Assembly (NCBI GenBank): GCA_002869885.2 | Contig: NEWR02000016.1 | Coordinates: 78,739-142,738, forward strand | Source: Nitrospira sp. CG24C | GTDB taxonomy: Bacteria > Nitrospirota > Nitrospiria > Nitrospirales > Nitrospiraceae | Reading direction: 5' to 3' | Length of the DNA: 64,000 nucleotides | Shown here: positions 1 through 9,111 of the stretch, piece by piece | Numbering within the stretch: position 1 is the first letter of the stretch | Layout of the letters: each line of letters starts with the position of its first letter | The notes under the pieces: model-generated | Seen by the model: only the letters and a program-made list of their open reading frames with translations | What the model was told of the DNA's origin: nothing | The model's database searches: none | Position numbers and translations under genes: made by a program

Positions 1-1
1 T

Positions 2-97
2 TGCGAATGGGCGATCGCTGAATTGAAACGCATCACGCCGATCTGGAAACTTGAACACACGCCTCAAGGTGAAGTCTGGGTGGAGGAACACCCTTAG
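2..97 (+). CDS. moaE: Molybdopterin synthase catalytic subunit, C-terminal end (partial)
   Basis: The window opens inside this gene; only the last 31 codons are present, ending in TAG at 95-97. The visible peptide (CEWAIAELKRITPIWK, then a GEVWVEE segment) matches the conserved C-terminus of MoaE, the large subunit that transfers sulfur to precursor Z to make molybdopterin. Seventy bases downstream is moaA, another molybdenum cofactor gene on the same strand, which supports the call. Everything upstream of base 1, including most of the fold, cannot be seen, so this rests on a short tail plus context. Confidence 0.75.
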   Translation, partial: CEWAIAELKRITPIWKLEHTPQGEVWVEEHP

Positions 98-100
98 GGG

Positions 101-155
101 ACGTGAGGCGTGAGGGGTAAGGGGTAAGGGGTAAGGGGATAAGGGGTAAAAGGCA
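101..155. repeat. Tandem 7-bp array (GGGGTAA family)
   Basis: After the moaE stop there are five or so imperfect copies of a 7-base unit, GGGGTAA, preceded by GTGAGGCGTGA. The same unit recurs at 22272-22350, 31980-32046, 33724-33752 (reverse orientation) and 40148-40187. The array ends about 12 bases before the moaA start, so it lies where the moaA ribosome binding site should be; no good Shine-Dalgarno other than the GGGGTAA runs is seen. Confidence 0.8.
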
Positions 156-166
156 AAATACTGGTT

Positions 167-1219
167 ATGAGCGAATTATCAAAAGATAACGTTGCCGATG
201 CTTTTGGACGGCCGCTTCGCAGTCTGCGTTTGTCCGTGACGGATCGATGCAATCTCCGCTGCTCGTACTGCATGCCGGAACAGGACTATGTCTGGCTGCC
301 ACGCGAGGATGTGCTGACCCTTGAGGATATGGCGACTCTGACCGGCTATTTCACCGATCTCGGCGTGGATCGTGTGCGGCTGACCGGGGGAGAGCCGCTT
401 CTTCGGCGCGGTTTGTCCGGGCTGATTCGCCTGCTTCGCCAAAACCCACTGATAAAGGATATCGCACTGACGACGAACGGCATTCTCCTGGCGGACTATG
501 CTGAGGAGTTCTATGAGGCAGGACTGCACCGCATCACGGTCAGCCTCGATACGCTAAGACCGGAACGATTTCATCAGCTAACTCGCCGTGATGAACATGA
601 GCGCGTGTTGGAAGGAATTGCGTCGATAGCCCGTGCCGGGTTCACCGGCCTGAAGCTCGATACGGTGGCGATCAGGGGTTTCAATGACGATGAGTTGGTC
701 GATCTGATCGAGTTTGGCAAGCAGGTACAGGCGGAGGTTCGATTTATCGAATATATGGATGTCGGGGGGGCGAATCAATGGTCTCAAGAAAAAGTACTTT
801 CCCGAGCCGCGATGCTGGCGATGCTGACTGTGCATTATGGGACGATCGAACCATTACCTGAGCGAGGGGCTGCGCCGGCGCAGCGATTTGTATTGTCGGA
901 TGGAACGACCTTTGGGATTATTCCGTCGACCACCATGCCGTTTTGTGCGACCTGCGATCGCAGCCGGGTGACAGCGGATGGGATGTGGTATCGCTGCCTC
1001 TATGCGACGACGGGAACGGATTTGCGTAAGTCCCTCCGCGCCGGCGCCTCGAATGAGGAGATGCGGTCCTTGATCCGGGCAGGCTGGGAGGGCCGACGCG
1101 ACCGGGGCGCCGAAGAGCGCAAGGCGCTTGAACGGGACGGGTTGCGTGTCGGGGGGCTCATCGGTATCGAGAAGCTTCGCGCAGATCCCCATCTTGAAAT
1201 GCATGCTCGAGGCGGCTGA
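167..1219 (+). CDS. moaA: GTP 3',8-cyclase MoaA
   Basis: Radical SAM enzyme making (8S)-3',8-cyclo-GTP, the first step of molybdenum cofactor synthesis in the cytosol. The first cluster motif CNLRCSYC gives C28, C32 and C35 in the CxxxCxxC arrangement that binds SAM. A TGGEPLLR motif follows. Near residue 265 the sequence FCATCDRSR and a further Cys in WYRCLY form the second, substrate-binding 4Fe-4S site. The protein ends in Gly-Gly, the C-terminal signature needed in MoaA for cyclase activity. At 350 residues it is slightly longer than the usual 325-340. It follows moaE, so this is a moa cluster running in from the left. The start ATG sits right after the GGGGTAA array. Confidence 0.95.
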   Translation: MSELSKDNVADAFGRPLRSLRLSVTDRCNLRCSYCMPEQDYVWLPREDVLTLEDMATLTGYFTDLGVDRVRLTGGEPLLRRGLSGLIRLLRQNPLIKDIALTTNGILLADYAEEFYEAGLHRITVSLDTLRPERFHQLTRRDEHERVLEGIASIARAGFTGLKLDTVAIRGFNDDELVDLIEFGKQVQAEVRFIEYMDVGGANQWSQEKVLSRAAMLAMLTVHYGTIEPLPERGAAPAQRFVLSDGTTFGIIPSTTMPFCATCDRSRVTADGMWYRCLYATTGTDLRKSLRAGASNEEMRSLIRAGWEGRRDRGAEERKALERDGLRVGGLIGIEKLRADPHLEMHARGG

Positions 1220-1274
1220 CAGTTTTACTCTGTTGTCCTTGTTCGTCTGCTGGGCTGATTTCTGTTGATGCCTC

Positions 1275-1982
1275 ATGCTGGATACTGAATTCCTGACAAT
1301 TTTAGGGCTTGGGCTGGTCTTGGGGCTTCGTCATGCTCTGGACACGGACCATTTGGCTGCCGTATCCACGATGCTCGCGCAACGGCCTTCGCTCCGCGCC
1401 TCCGGCATGATCGGGTTCAGCTGGGGACTTGGACATACGGTGGTGTTGTTGCTGGTCGGGGCGGTGGTATTGGTGCTGCGCCTGTCGATTCCTGAACCGG
1501 TTGCATTGGCGGCCGAGTTCGGTGTCGGCGCCATGCTCGTATTTCTTGGTGGGATGCTCGCGGTGCGATTGGTCCGGGAGCGCTGGCATGTGCACGCGCA
1601 CGACCATGATGGTGCGCAGCATATGCACCTGCATAGCCATGCGCTGGTCGAGGACCACGGGCATGGTCACTGGTGGCGCGACTCCGTTCGCCCGTTCTGT
1701 ATCGGTATGGCCCATGGTCTGGCCGGGTCGGCGGCGCTGTTGCTGATCGTGTTGTCGTCTGCTCGATCGGTGTCGGAGGGGTTGGTCTATATTGCGGTGT
1801 TCGGGCTGGGCTCGATTATGGGAATGGTGCTGGTTGGAATGGTCGTGAGTCTTCCGGTCTTGTGGTCACTGAACCTTGGACGGCCCGTCTTTCTTGCAGT
1901 CCAGGGTCTGGCAAGTTTTGGGAGTGTTGCCATCGGACTCCTGATGATGTTCCAGATCGTCGTTGGCGGTCAGCTCTTCTGA
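1275..1982 (+). CDS. NiCoT/UreH-type nickel-cobalt permease
   Basis: A 235-residue integral membrane protein with about six hydrophobic segments. Helix 1 carries RHALDTDHLAAVS, matching the HX4DH signature that binds Ni/Co in HoxN/NixA-type permeases; GFSWGLGHT and GMAHGLAGSAALL are further family motifs. Between them (about residues 105-132) is a histidine-rich loop with HVHAHDHD and EDHGHGH, typical of metal sensing or buffering loops. It is shorter than classical HoxN (about 330) and closer to the UreH/HupE-like subgroup. The direction of transport and the metal cannot be told from sequence. It sits alone between moaA and accD on the same strand. Confidence 0.75.
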   Translation: MLDTEFLTILGLGLVLGLRHALDTDHLAAVSTMLAQRPSLRASGMIGFSWGLGHTVVLLLVGAVVLVLRLSIPEPVALAAEFGVGAMLVFLGGMLAVRLVRERWHVHAHDHDGAQHMHLHSHALVEDHGHGHWWRDSVRPFCIGMAHGLAGSAALLLIVLSSARSVSEGLVYIAVFGLGSIMGMVLVGMVVSLPVLWSLNLGRPVFLAVQGLASFGSVAIGLLMMFQIVVGGQLF

Positions 1983-2087
1983 CGTCCTATTCTTCACCTT
2001 CATGGACGGGAAATCTACGTGCGTGATGCAGGCGGCTATGGTATTCTGCCGTCCTCGTGGTTTGTGAGCGAGACAAGCAAGACGTGC

Positions 2088-2178
2088 GCGACCCGAGGTT
2101 CGAAGTTCCGGGTTCGAAGTTCCGAATACCTCGAACTTCGGACCACGAACCGTCGTCCATCCGACCCGTCCCGCCCGC
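2088..2178. repeat. Palindromic TTCGAAGTTCCG cassette, copy 1
   Basis: The 110 bases before accD contain two direct copies of GGTTCGAAGTTCCG followed by the inverted CCTCGAACTTCGGA, then a CCGTCCCGCCCGC-like tail. A close relative occurs at 60514-60612 in the same order of blocks. The inverted halves could fold into a hairpin in the accD leader. Function unknown. Confidence 0.75.
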
Positions 2179-2196
2179 GACTAGAAGGAGCTTACG

Positions 2197-3033
2197 ATGG
2201 CCTGGTTTAAAAAACAGAAAACGACCGAGCCGGAACCTCCCAAGCGTTCTAAGATCTCGGAAGGGATGTGGCTCAAGTGCAACCACTGCCGGGAAATCGT
2301 CTATCGCAAAGAAGTCGAGCGGAATAATAAGGTCTGCCCGAAGTGCGACTACCATTTTCCGATTTCTGTCATTGAACGCATTGCGCTCTTGGTCGACCTC
2401 GGGACATTCAAAGAGTGGGATGCGGAGCTTGGCCCTCAGGATCCGCTGAATTTTCAGGACACGAAATCATATAAGGATCGTGTGAAGGCGCATCAGGGGA
2501 AGACCGGCCGCAAAGACGCCATGATGATCGGTGAAGGGATGATGAATGGCCGTCGTGTGGTGCTCTGCCTGTTCGACTTCAGTTTTATGGGTGGCAGCAT
2601 GGGGTCGGTCGTCGGCGAAAAGATTTGTCGGGCGATTGATCGCGCGCTGGAGGCCAGGTTGCCGGTCATTTTGGTCACGACTTCCGGAGGAGCCCGGATG
2701 CAAGAGGGGATTCTGTCCCTCATGCAGATGGCCAAGACTTCTGCCGCTGTCGCCAAACTTGGCGAGGCGAAACTCCCGTTTATTTGCCTGTTAGCCGATC
2801 CCACGTTCGGGGGCGTCACCGCCAGCGTCGCCATGTTGGGCGATGTGATTCTCGCCGAACCGAAAGCGCTGATCGGATTTGCCGGTCCCCGCGTGATCGA
2901 GCAGACTATCAAACAGCAGTTGCCGGATCAGTTTCAGCGAGCCGAGTTTCTGTTGGAACATGGCATGATCGACATGATCGTGGAACGTAAACAGTTGAAA
3001 GAAACCTTAAGCACCCTCGTGGCGCATTTTTAA
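2197..3033 (+). CDS. accD: Acetyl-CoA carboxylase carboxyltransferase subunit beta
   Basis: Beta half of the carboxyltransferase that passes carboxyl from biotin to acetyl-CoA, the first committed step of fatty acid synthesis. The N-terminal zinc ribbon is complete: C28, C31, C47 and C50 in CNHC and CPKC. The crotonase-like body shows [19 protein letters not shown] and [11 protein letters not shown], the latter forming the oxyanion hole. Length of 278 fits the family. AAGGAG about 9 bases before the ATG is a good ribosome site. folC follows on the same strand after 56 bases, the usual accD-folC arrangement. The accA partner is not in the window. Confidence 0.96.
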   Translation: MAWFKKQKTTEPEPPKRSKISEGMWLKCNHCREIVYRKEVERNNKVCPKCDYHFPISVIERIALLVDLGTFKEWDAELGPQDPLNFQDTKSYKDRVKAHQGKTGRKDAMMIGEGMMNGRRVVLCLFDFSFMGGSMGSVVGEKICRAIDRALEARLPVILVTTSGGARMQEGILSLMQMAKTSAAVAKLGEAKLPFICLLADPTFGGVTASVAMLGDVILAEPKALIGFAGPRVIEQTIKQQLPDQFQRAEFLLEHGMIDMIVERKQLKETLSTLVAHF

Positions 3034-3089
3034 GCCGGGATCTCCTGCATGAAGAATCCTGGCTAGCCTCCTTCCTGCCTGGTTACACC

Positions 3090-4385
3090 ATGACCTATTC
3101 CTCTGCCGTGGCCTATTTGTTCCGTCTGCAAAAACATGGGATCAAGCTGGGCCTTGCGACGATGACGGCGTTGACGGTGCGTCTCGGTATGCCGCAGACC
3201 AAGTACCGCACACTGCATATCGCCGGCACGAATGGAAAGGGTTCCACCGCTGCCATGGCCGCTGCTCTGTTGCAGGCGGCTGGGTATCGAGTGGGTCTCT
3301 ACACGTCGCCCCATCTCGTGGAGTTCCGTGAGCGGATCCGCGTCAATGGCGAGATGATTCCTGAATCACGGGTGGCACAATTGACTGAACAGCTTCAGGC
3401 TCTCTGCCAACCGGATCTGTCGCCGACCTTCTTCGAATATACGACGGCGATGGCATTGCAGCACTTTGCCGACTCAGGGGTTGACGTGGCAGTGTTGGAG
3501 GTTGGGCTAGGCGGCAGATTCGACGCAACGAACGTGGTCACGCCCATGGCCTGTGCAGTGACGACGATTGCCCTCGATCATCAGGAATATCTGGGTACGA
3601 CATGTCCATCGATCGCGTTCGAGAAGGCCGGCATTATTAAACCGGGGGTGCCGGTGGTGCTGGGGCGTCTCGACGATGAGGCGTGGCGGACCATTGAGCA
3701 GGTGGCCAGGGAGCGGAAGGCCCCGGTGTTTCGTTTGAATAAGAATTTTCACACTGAGGGAGAGACACCTCGGCAATTTTCCTATCACGGTCTGGCGATG
3801 CACTATGACGGACTCACTTGTGGGCTGGAGGGACGCCACCAACTTGATAACGCTGCCTGTGCACTGGCGCTGTTGGAGGCGGCGGCTCCCCATGGTATTG
3901 CTGTCACGGCCGAGGCGGTGAGCGCGGGACTGCGTGGGGTCAACTGGGCCGGACGATTGGAAGTGGTCGATCGCCATCCGACAATCCTGCTGGATGGCGC
4001 GCATAATCCTGCTGCTGCAGCGGTTTTGGCCGATTTCCTCGCACGTTCCGACCGATCTCATCCGTCCCGTCCGGTGGTTCTTGTTCTTGGGATGATGCGC
4101 GACAAGGATCATCGGGGGTTTTTCGAGCCGCTGAGGGGCCTTGTCGATGAGGTGGTATTGACGCAGGCAGATCTTCCACGTTCTGCCACTGTGCAGGAAC
4201 TCCGAGCCTCGCTCGAAGGTCTGTTGTTTCATCCGCATGTCATGCCGTTGCTCAGCGATGCGATGGCGCTGGCCAAACAACTGGCGACGCCCGATGGTCT
4301 GGTCTGTGTCACGGGATCGCTCATGCTCGTGGGAGAGTGCCAGGCATGGTTCCATGGCTGTGGGTTTTCGCCGCTTCGGGGCTGA
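3090..4385 (+). CDS. folC: Bifunctional dihydrofolate synthase / folylpolyglutamate synthase
   Basis: Mur-ligase family ATP-dependent enzyme adding glutamate to dihydropteroate and to folates. The P-loop AGTNGKGSTAAM lies at about residues 45-56. The central segment VLEVGLGGRFDATN is the family's conserved second motif and LLDGAHNP marks the start of the C-terminal ligase domain. Length of 431 is normal. The gene sits between accD and lptD; its TGA is one base before the probable lptD start, so the two are probably translationally coupled. Confidence 0.95.
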   Translation: MTYSSAVAYLFRLQKHGIKLGLATMTALTVRLGMPQTKYRTLHIAGTNGKGSTAAMAAALLQAAGYRVGLYTSPHLVEFRERIRVNGEMIPESRVAQLTEQLQALCQPDLSPTFFEYTTAMALQHFADSGVDVAVLEVGLGGRFDATNVVTPMACAVTTIALDHQEYLGTTCPSIAFEKAGIIKPGVPVVLGRLDDEAWRTIEQVARERKAPVFRLNKNFHTEGETPRQFSYHGLAMHYDGLTCGLEGRHQLDNAACALALLEAAAPHGIAVTAEAVSAGLRGVNWAGRLEVVDRHPTILLDGAHNPAAAAVLADFLARSDRSHPSRPVVLVLGMMRDKDHRGFFEPLRGLVDEVVLTQADLPRSATVQELRASLEGLLFHPHVMPLLSDAMALAKQLATPDGLVCVTGSLMLVGECQAWFHGCGFSPLRG

Positions 4386-4386
4386 G

Positions 4387-6855
4387 ATGGCAGGGAACGC
4401 GATGCGGCTGTGGATGTGCCTGATCGGTTGGTTGGTGTTGGGGATACTGCTGCCGTACACTGGAGGTGCGGCAGGGAATGGGAAAGGTTCCGCAGCGACG
4501 ACGACATCGTCCGAAGGGCTCCCGCTCGATATCACCGCAGCGCGGATCGATTACATACAGGATAGAGAAGTCTACGAAGCCGATGGCTCGGTGGTGGTGA
4601 ATCAGGGCACTCTGCGCCTGACGGCCGATCATATGACCATCCAGGCACTGCCCGGTATCGTGATTGCCACGGGCCATGTCCGACTCACCGATCCTAAATC
4701 CGATCTGGTAACCGAACGGTTGGAACTCAACGTGAATACCGAAGCGGGGGTGATCACGCATGGACGAGTACATCTCAAAGCCACCAATACCTCGGTGGAG
4801 GGGCGTCTCATTCAACGGTTTTCAGATGAGCATTACCGGGTGAAAGAGGGCCGCTTTACGAATTGCGATGCGCAGGAAGGTGAGACTCCTGCCTGGCGGT
4901 TTCAGTTCAAGGATCTTGATCTGCGTGCCGGCGACAATGTGGCCTTTACCGGTGGATGGCTCTGTGTCAACGATGTTCCGATGGTTCCACTTCCCACAAT
5001 GACTTATCCGCTTGACAAGCGGCGCACCGGGTTCCTTCTTCCCATTGTCGGATACGACAGTCGCTTCGGCATGCACCTCCAAGATAGCTTCTTTTGGGCT
5101 ATCAATCCGAGCCAGGATCTGACGATCTCTCCCTCCTATTACAGTAGCCTCGGCTACGGGGGCGATCTGAAATATCGCTACATGATTGACCGGAAATCGC
5201 GTGGGCAGTGGTTGGTCAGTGCGTTACGGCAGACAGAGTTACCCGATGTGGCCGGCGTGAGTCCAACAGGGCAAAATGCGGAGCAGACTCGGGCTGTGAT
5301 CACCGGAACTCATATACAGCAGTTCACGCCGGACTTGTTGCTTCGTGTTCAAGCCAACTTGGTGACCGACCCGAATTATCTGCAGCAGTTGAGCAACTCG
5401 GGAGTTCAGCGGGCCCTTCCCAGCAGCGAATCGAATTTGTTGGCGACTCAACGTCTGGCGTACGGAAGGACCTACCTGCTTGGTCAATACCTGCAACCGT
5501 TGCAATCAGGAGGGAACGATACGTTTCAGCGATTGCCGGAAATCGGGTACAGCCTCCCGAATGTCTCGTTATTCCATTCGCCGGTCTTGCTGGGTACGGA
5601 TATGAATTTCGTGAACTTTTACCGTGAACAGGGCTTTGCCCAGAATCGAATCGATGTGCTGCCGGGGCTGTCGACCGACGTGCTGGATTTCGGGCATATC
5701 GTGGGCCTGACCCCTCAAGTGAAAGTGCGCGAGACCTACTACACGCGGGGGGTGAACAATCCTGAAAGCCAGCATCGCGAGACCTTCTGGGCAGCGCTCG
5801 ATGCAACGTCGAAGCTGAGCCGGCGCTTCAGGACGAGCGAAGGTAATACCTTGCTGCATACTATTGAGCCCAGCGTCATGTATGAATATGTTCCACAGAC
5901 GAATCAGTCGCAGTTGACTCAGATCGATCAGGTGGACGATCTGCAGAAGAAAAACTTGCTGACCTATGCGATCCGCAGCCGGCTGTTGGAGCAAGCGGGC
6001 AGCAGCAGTTTCAATTGGCTGGATTTCACGATGGCCCAGAGTTATCACGCGGGCGCCGTGCAAACGAGAGCCCGGGACTTTACCCCTGGCGCATCCCCGC
6101 TGTTCGGGTCGATCACACAACCGCTGCAACCGGCGACAGTGGCCATTGAGGGGAAGAAATTTTCCGATCTCTGGATGCGGGTCGCGATCGGCAATACGAC
6201 CCCTCAGTACACACAGGCTCAGTTGGCCGCTGCCGCGTCCGGCCTGGGTCTAGGCACAGGCTCCGGTCAGGTGCCTGCTACGAACCAGTATATGACCATC
6301 GATGCATTTTTCGATCCGTACCGATCGTCGTTAAGTCAATTCAACACCAATTTTCGGGTTCAACAGTCCAACTACTGGTATCTCGAAGTGGGGCAGCGTT
6401 TTTCGCACGATGGTAATCGTGTGCGTCGTGGAGACGTATGGAATCCGATTTCATTCAATGAAGTCTATGCCCCAACTTCTGAGATCCAATTTCTTACAGC
6501 GGGAGGGGCGTTTCGCACACCCTGGGGTTGGACGGTCGGGGCGAAGGGCTACTACGACGTGAAGACCGGCAAGAGCCCGGAGTACGATGTCGTTGCTCTC
6601 TACCAGAATCCCTGCAAGTGTTGGTCTCTGGGGCTCTATTATTTACAGTTCCCCGATCGGCAGCAGTATAGCTTCATGTTGAGCCTGACCGGGATCGGTT
6701 GGACGGAGAGTTTCGGTACGGCAGTGGTTCGAAATATCCTCAGCCCACTACTGATTGGAGAGAAAGGGCTACCCTGGGCTGTGCCAGGAGGGCCCTATGG
6801 AAGAGCACAATCGGACATGCCCCAGCCTGAGATGAGCGGTGGGATTGGACGATGA
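4387..6855 (+). CDS. lptD: LPS-assembly outer membrane protein LptD
   Basis: Outer-membrane beta-barrel that inserts lipopolysaccharide into the outer leaflet. An open frame extends upstream to 4237 inside folC, but the ATG at 4387 (MAGNAMRLWM...) or 4402 (MRLWMC...) begins a clear signal peptide, so the start is set there, giving 822 residues. The N-terminal OstA/LptA-like jellyroll follows (DYIQDREVYEADGSV, then VIATGHVRLTDP), then the barrel with the typical PMTYPLDKRRTGFLLP and GYDSRFG. Cys residues occur at FTNCDAQ, WLCVND and the late NPCKCW pair, the positions where LptD forms interdomain disulfides. Its presence shows the host has an LPS outer membrane. Confidence 0.9.
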   Translation: MAGNAMRLWMCLIGWLVLGILLPYTGGAAGNGKGSAATTTSSEGLPLDITAARIDYIQDREVYEADGSVVVNQGTLRLTADHMTIQALPGIVIATGHVRLTDPKSDLVTERLELNVNTEAGVITHGRVHLKATNTSVEGRLIQRFSDEHYRVKEGRFTNCDAQEGETPAWRFQFKDLDLRAGDNVAFTGGWLCVNDVPMVPLPTMTYPLDKRRTGFLLPIVGYDSRFGMHLQDSFFWAINPSQDLTISPSYYSSLGYGGDLKYRYMIDRKSRGQWLVSALRQTELPDVAGVSPTGQNAEQTRAVITGTHIQQFTPDLLLRVQANLVTDPNYLQQLSNSGVQRALPSSESNLLATQRLAYGRTYLLGQYLQPLQSGGNDTFQRLPEIGYSLPNVSLFHSPVLLGTDMNFVNFYREQGFAQNRIDVLPGLSTDVLDFGHIVGLTPQVKVRETYYTRGVNNPESQHRETFWAALDATSKLSRRFRTSEGNTLLHTIEPSVMYEYVPQTNQSQLTQIDQVDDLQKKNLLTYAIRSRLLEQAGSSSFNWLDFTMAQSYHAGAVQTRARDFTPGASPLFGSITQPLQPATVAIEGKKFSDLWMRVAIGNTTPQYTQAQLAAAASGLGLGTGSGQVPATNQYMTIDAFFDPYRSSLSQFNTNFRVQQSNYWYLEVGQRFSHDGNRVRRGDVWNPISFNEVYAPTSEIQFLTAGGAFRTPWGWTVGAKGYYDVKTGKSPEYDVVALYQNPCKCWSLGLYYLQFPDRQQYSFMLSLTGIGWTESFGTAVVRNILSPLLIGEKGLPWAVPGGPYGRAQSDMPQPEMSGGIGR

Positions 6856-6947
6856 ACTGAGCCGATTTGACTCCTCGAAGGGGGCTGGTATACGATGCCG
6901 TACTCTTTCCAATATTTACAGTGTGCTCAGCTAAGGAGGAATGTGAC

Positions 6948-7295
6948 GTGGCAGGTGATGCACTGAAAGTCGAAGATGCGACGTGGGATGCAGAGGTCAT
7001 GAAGTCTTCCGAGCTCGTGATGGTAGATTTTTGGGCCGTCTGGTGCGGTCCTTGCCAAATGGTCGCTCCGATCGTCGAGGAATTGGGCAAAGAGTATGCG
7101 GGGAAGATGAAGGTACGGAAGCTCAATACCGACGAGAATCCGGAAGTTGCAGGCCGCTATCAGGTGATGAGTATCCCGACCATTCTGTTTTTCAAGAACG
7201 GGCAGGTCGTGGAAAAGCTCGTTGGCGCTCGACCGAAGCGGCAGTTCAAGGACATGATCGATTCGCTGCTGGCGCAACCAGCCGGCTCAGCCTAA
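6948..7295 (+). CDS. trxA: Thioredoxin
   Basis: A 115-residue thioredoxin with the active site WAVWCGPC (C33, C36 from the start used here) and the cis-proline in SIPTILFFKNG. The frame is open from 6867, but the upstream part is unlike thioredoxin; the GTG at 6948 is preceded by a strong AAGGAGGA seven bases away and gives the normal family length, so it is chosen. Cytosolic protein disulfide reductant; thioredoxin reductase is not in the window. recN follows 24 bases downstream. Confidence 0.93.
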   Translation: MAGDALKVEDATWDAEVMKSSELVMVDFWAVWCGPCQMVAPIVEELGKEYAGKMKVRKLNTDENPEVAGRYQVMSIPTILFFKNGQVVEKLVGARPKRQFKDMIDSLLAQPAGSA

Positions 7296-7319
7296 TAAGG
7301 ATTGTAGTCACCTGCCGCA

Positions 7320-9011
7320 ATGCTCGCCGAGTTGCGCATTGTCAATTTCGCGCTCATTGAGCAGCTGAGCCTTCAATTTCATTCCGGGTTTACAGTCCTG
7401 ACCGGTGAGACCGGCGCCGGTAAATCTCTCCTCATCGACGCCATCGCCCTGTTGGTCGGCGGACGAGCCTCGACCGACCAGATCCGTTCCGGAGAAGACG
7501 AGGCTCAGCTTGAAGCGGCCTTTCATCTCCCGGACAGCCATCCACTCCTTCAACGCCTGCGGCTCCACGACATCATCGGTCCAAACGAATCTGAGTTGAT
7601 TCTTCGACGCGTGCTTTCCAGATCGGGGCGCCATCGGGTGTATGTCAATGGCAGCCTCTGTCCTCTGCGTGTGCTCGAAGAACTGGGGGGCACCCTCGTC
7701 GATATCCATGGCCAGCATGAGCAGCAATCGCTCTTGGCCACTGCCAAGCAATTAGATGCCCTCGATGCGTTCGGACGCTTGTACGAACTGCGTGGGAGGT
7801 ATGAACAGACCTACCAGGGCTGGAGGGAATTGCGCGCGCAGTTGGATGCTTTGCAGAGCGACGCCGCCGATCGTGCAAGACGTGAAGATATGTTGCGCTT
7901 CCAGGCCCAGGAGATCCAGCAAGCCGGTCTGCTGCCTGATGAAGATGAGTTGCTCCGTAGCGAGCGGCTGCGGCTGGTCCATGCGCATCGGCTCAGGGAA
8001 TTGGCTCACGAGGCTCATGTCGAGCTGCAGGCAGATGAGCAGGCGGTTCTCATCAGGCTGGGACGGATCGGGCGAGCCCTTGCAGAGCTGGCCCAGACCG
8101 ATCCGTCGATGGGTGATTGTGAACAGGTGGCTGCGGAATCGGCGATCCAACTCAAAGAACTTGCCGGGCAGTTGCGCGATTATGCAGAACAGTTAGAGGC
8201 CGATCCTGACCGGCAGGCTGTCGTGGAAGACCGACTCGATCTGATCCAACAGTTGAAGAAAAAGTATGGAGGATCGGTTGAGGCGGTAATTGCGACCGGC
8301 AGCCGGGCTCAGGAGGAGCTTCAGCTATTGGGCAGTCATGAAGAGAGAACTGCCGAGATGGCTGCGCGTCTGGATGAAGAGGTTCGACTACTTCACACGC
8401 TGGCGCAGCAGCTGTCCAAGAAGCGAATCGATGCTGCCAAGCGAATGATGACGCTGGTGGGAACAGAGCTGGCAGCGTTGAAAATGGAGCAGGCAATCTT
8501 TCAGGTCGCGGTATCGAGCGATGAGTCGGTCGAGGGACTTGGATCGGCGGGGCGTGATCGAGTCGAGTTTCTGCTTTCAAGCAATCCTGGTGAACCGCCG
8601 AGGCCGTTGGGCCGGGTGGCGTCCGGCGGAGAACTCTCGCGTATCATGTTGGCGCTCAAAACGGTATTGGCCGAGATGGATCAGGTTCCGGTTTTGGTCT
8701 TCGATGAAATCGATACGGGAGTCGGTGGAGCAGTTGCTGCGGCTATGGGAACGAGACTACGCAAGCTCGGATCGTTTCATCAAGTGTTTTGCATCACCCA
8801 TCTTCCGCAGGTCGCGTCCCAGGCGGAGCATCATCTGCTGGTGGAGAAGGGATTGGAGAGTCGACGGACATCCACCTCGGTCAGAGCGCTCAAGGGGATG
8901 GGACGAGAAGAGGAAATCGCCAGAATGTTGGGCGGTCTGACCATTACGAAAAAGGTGCGTGAAACGGCAGCGGAACTCATTGCAGGAGCGAAGGGAAAGC
9001 GGCCTGAATAA
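7320..9011 (+). CDS. recN: DNA repair protein RecN
   Basis: SMC-like ATPase acting in double-strand break repair. The Walker A motif GETGAGKS is at residues 29-36 and the following IDAIALLVGG is typical. VDIHGQHEQQSLL is a RecN hallmark. The middle (about 155-370) is coiled-coil rich in Leu, Glu and Arg. The signature VASGGELSRIMLALK and the Walker B LVFDEIDTGVGG, then CITHLPQVASQAEHH, close the ABC ATPase head. Length of 563 is normal. A nonamer repeat palindrome follows the stop. Confidence 0.96.
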   Translation: MLAELRIVNFALIEQLSLQFHSGFTVLTGETGAGKSLLIDAIALLVGGRASTDQIRSGEDEAQLEAAFHLPDSHPLLQRLRLHDIIGPNESELILRRVLSRSGRHRVYVNGSLCPLRVLEELGGTLVDIHGQHEQQSLLATAKQLDALDAFGRLYELRGRYEQTYQGWRELRAQLDALQSDAADRARREDMLRFQAQEIQQAGLLPDEDELLRSERLRLVHAHRLRELAHEAHVELQADEQAVLIRLGRIGRALAELAQTDPSMGDCEQVAAESAIQLKELAGQLRDYAEQLEADPDRQAVVEDRLDLIQQLKKKYGGSVEAVIATGSRAQEELQLLGSHEERTAEMAARLDEEVRLLHTLAQQLSKKRIDAAKRMMTLVGTELAALKMEQAIFQVAVSSDESVEGLGSAGRDRVEFLLSSNPGEPPRPLGRVASGGELSRIMLALKTVLAEMDQVPVLVFDEIDTGVGGAVAAAMGTRLRKLGSFHQVFCITHLPQVASQAEHHLLVEKGLESRRTSTSVRALKGMGREEEIARMLGGLTITKKVRETAAELIAGAKGKRPE

Positions 9012-9016
9012 CCCGG

Positions 9017-9100
9017 TCTGTTTGGTTTATCTGGTTCTTTTTGTCTATTTGGTTAATTGGTTGAACAAAACAAACCAAATAAACAAAACAAACCATTAAA
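9017..9100. repeat. Inverted 9-bp minisatellite, locus 1
   Basis: Between the convergent recN and HD-GYP genes. The right half reads as successive nine-base units GAACAAAAC, AAACCAAAT, AAACAAAAC; the left half carries the same units in reverse complement (GTTTGGTTTATCTGGTT). The whole can fold into a long AT-rich hairpin and may act as a bidirectional terminator. Confidence 0.8.
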
Positions 9101-9111
9101 CGAGCTGCGGG

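Noticed and set aside
2088-2178. Possible tRNA because of GGTTCGAAGTTCC, which resembles a T-loop
   Set aside because: No cloverleaf arms, acceptor stem or anticodon loop can be formed; a second copy shows it is a repeat.
3507-4535. 342-codon frame antisense to folC/lptD
   Set aside because: Overlaps two well-supported genes; composition is low-complexity Arg/His/Pro with no domain.
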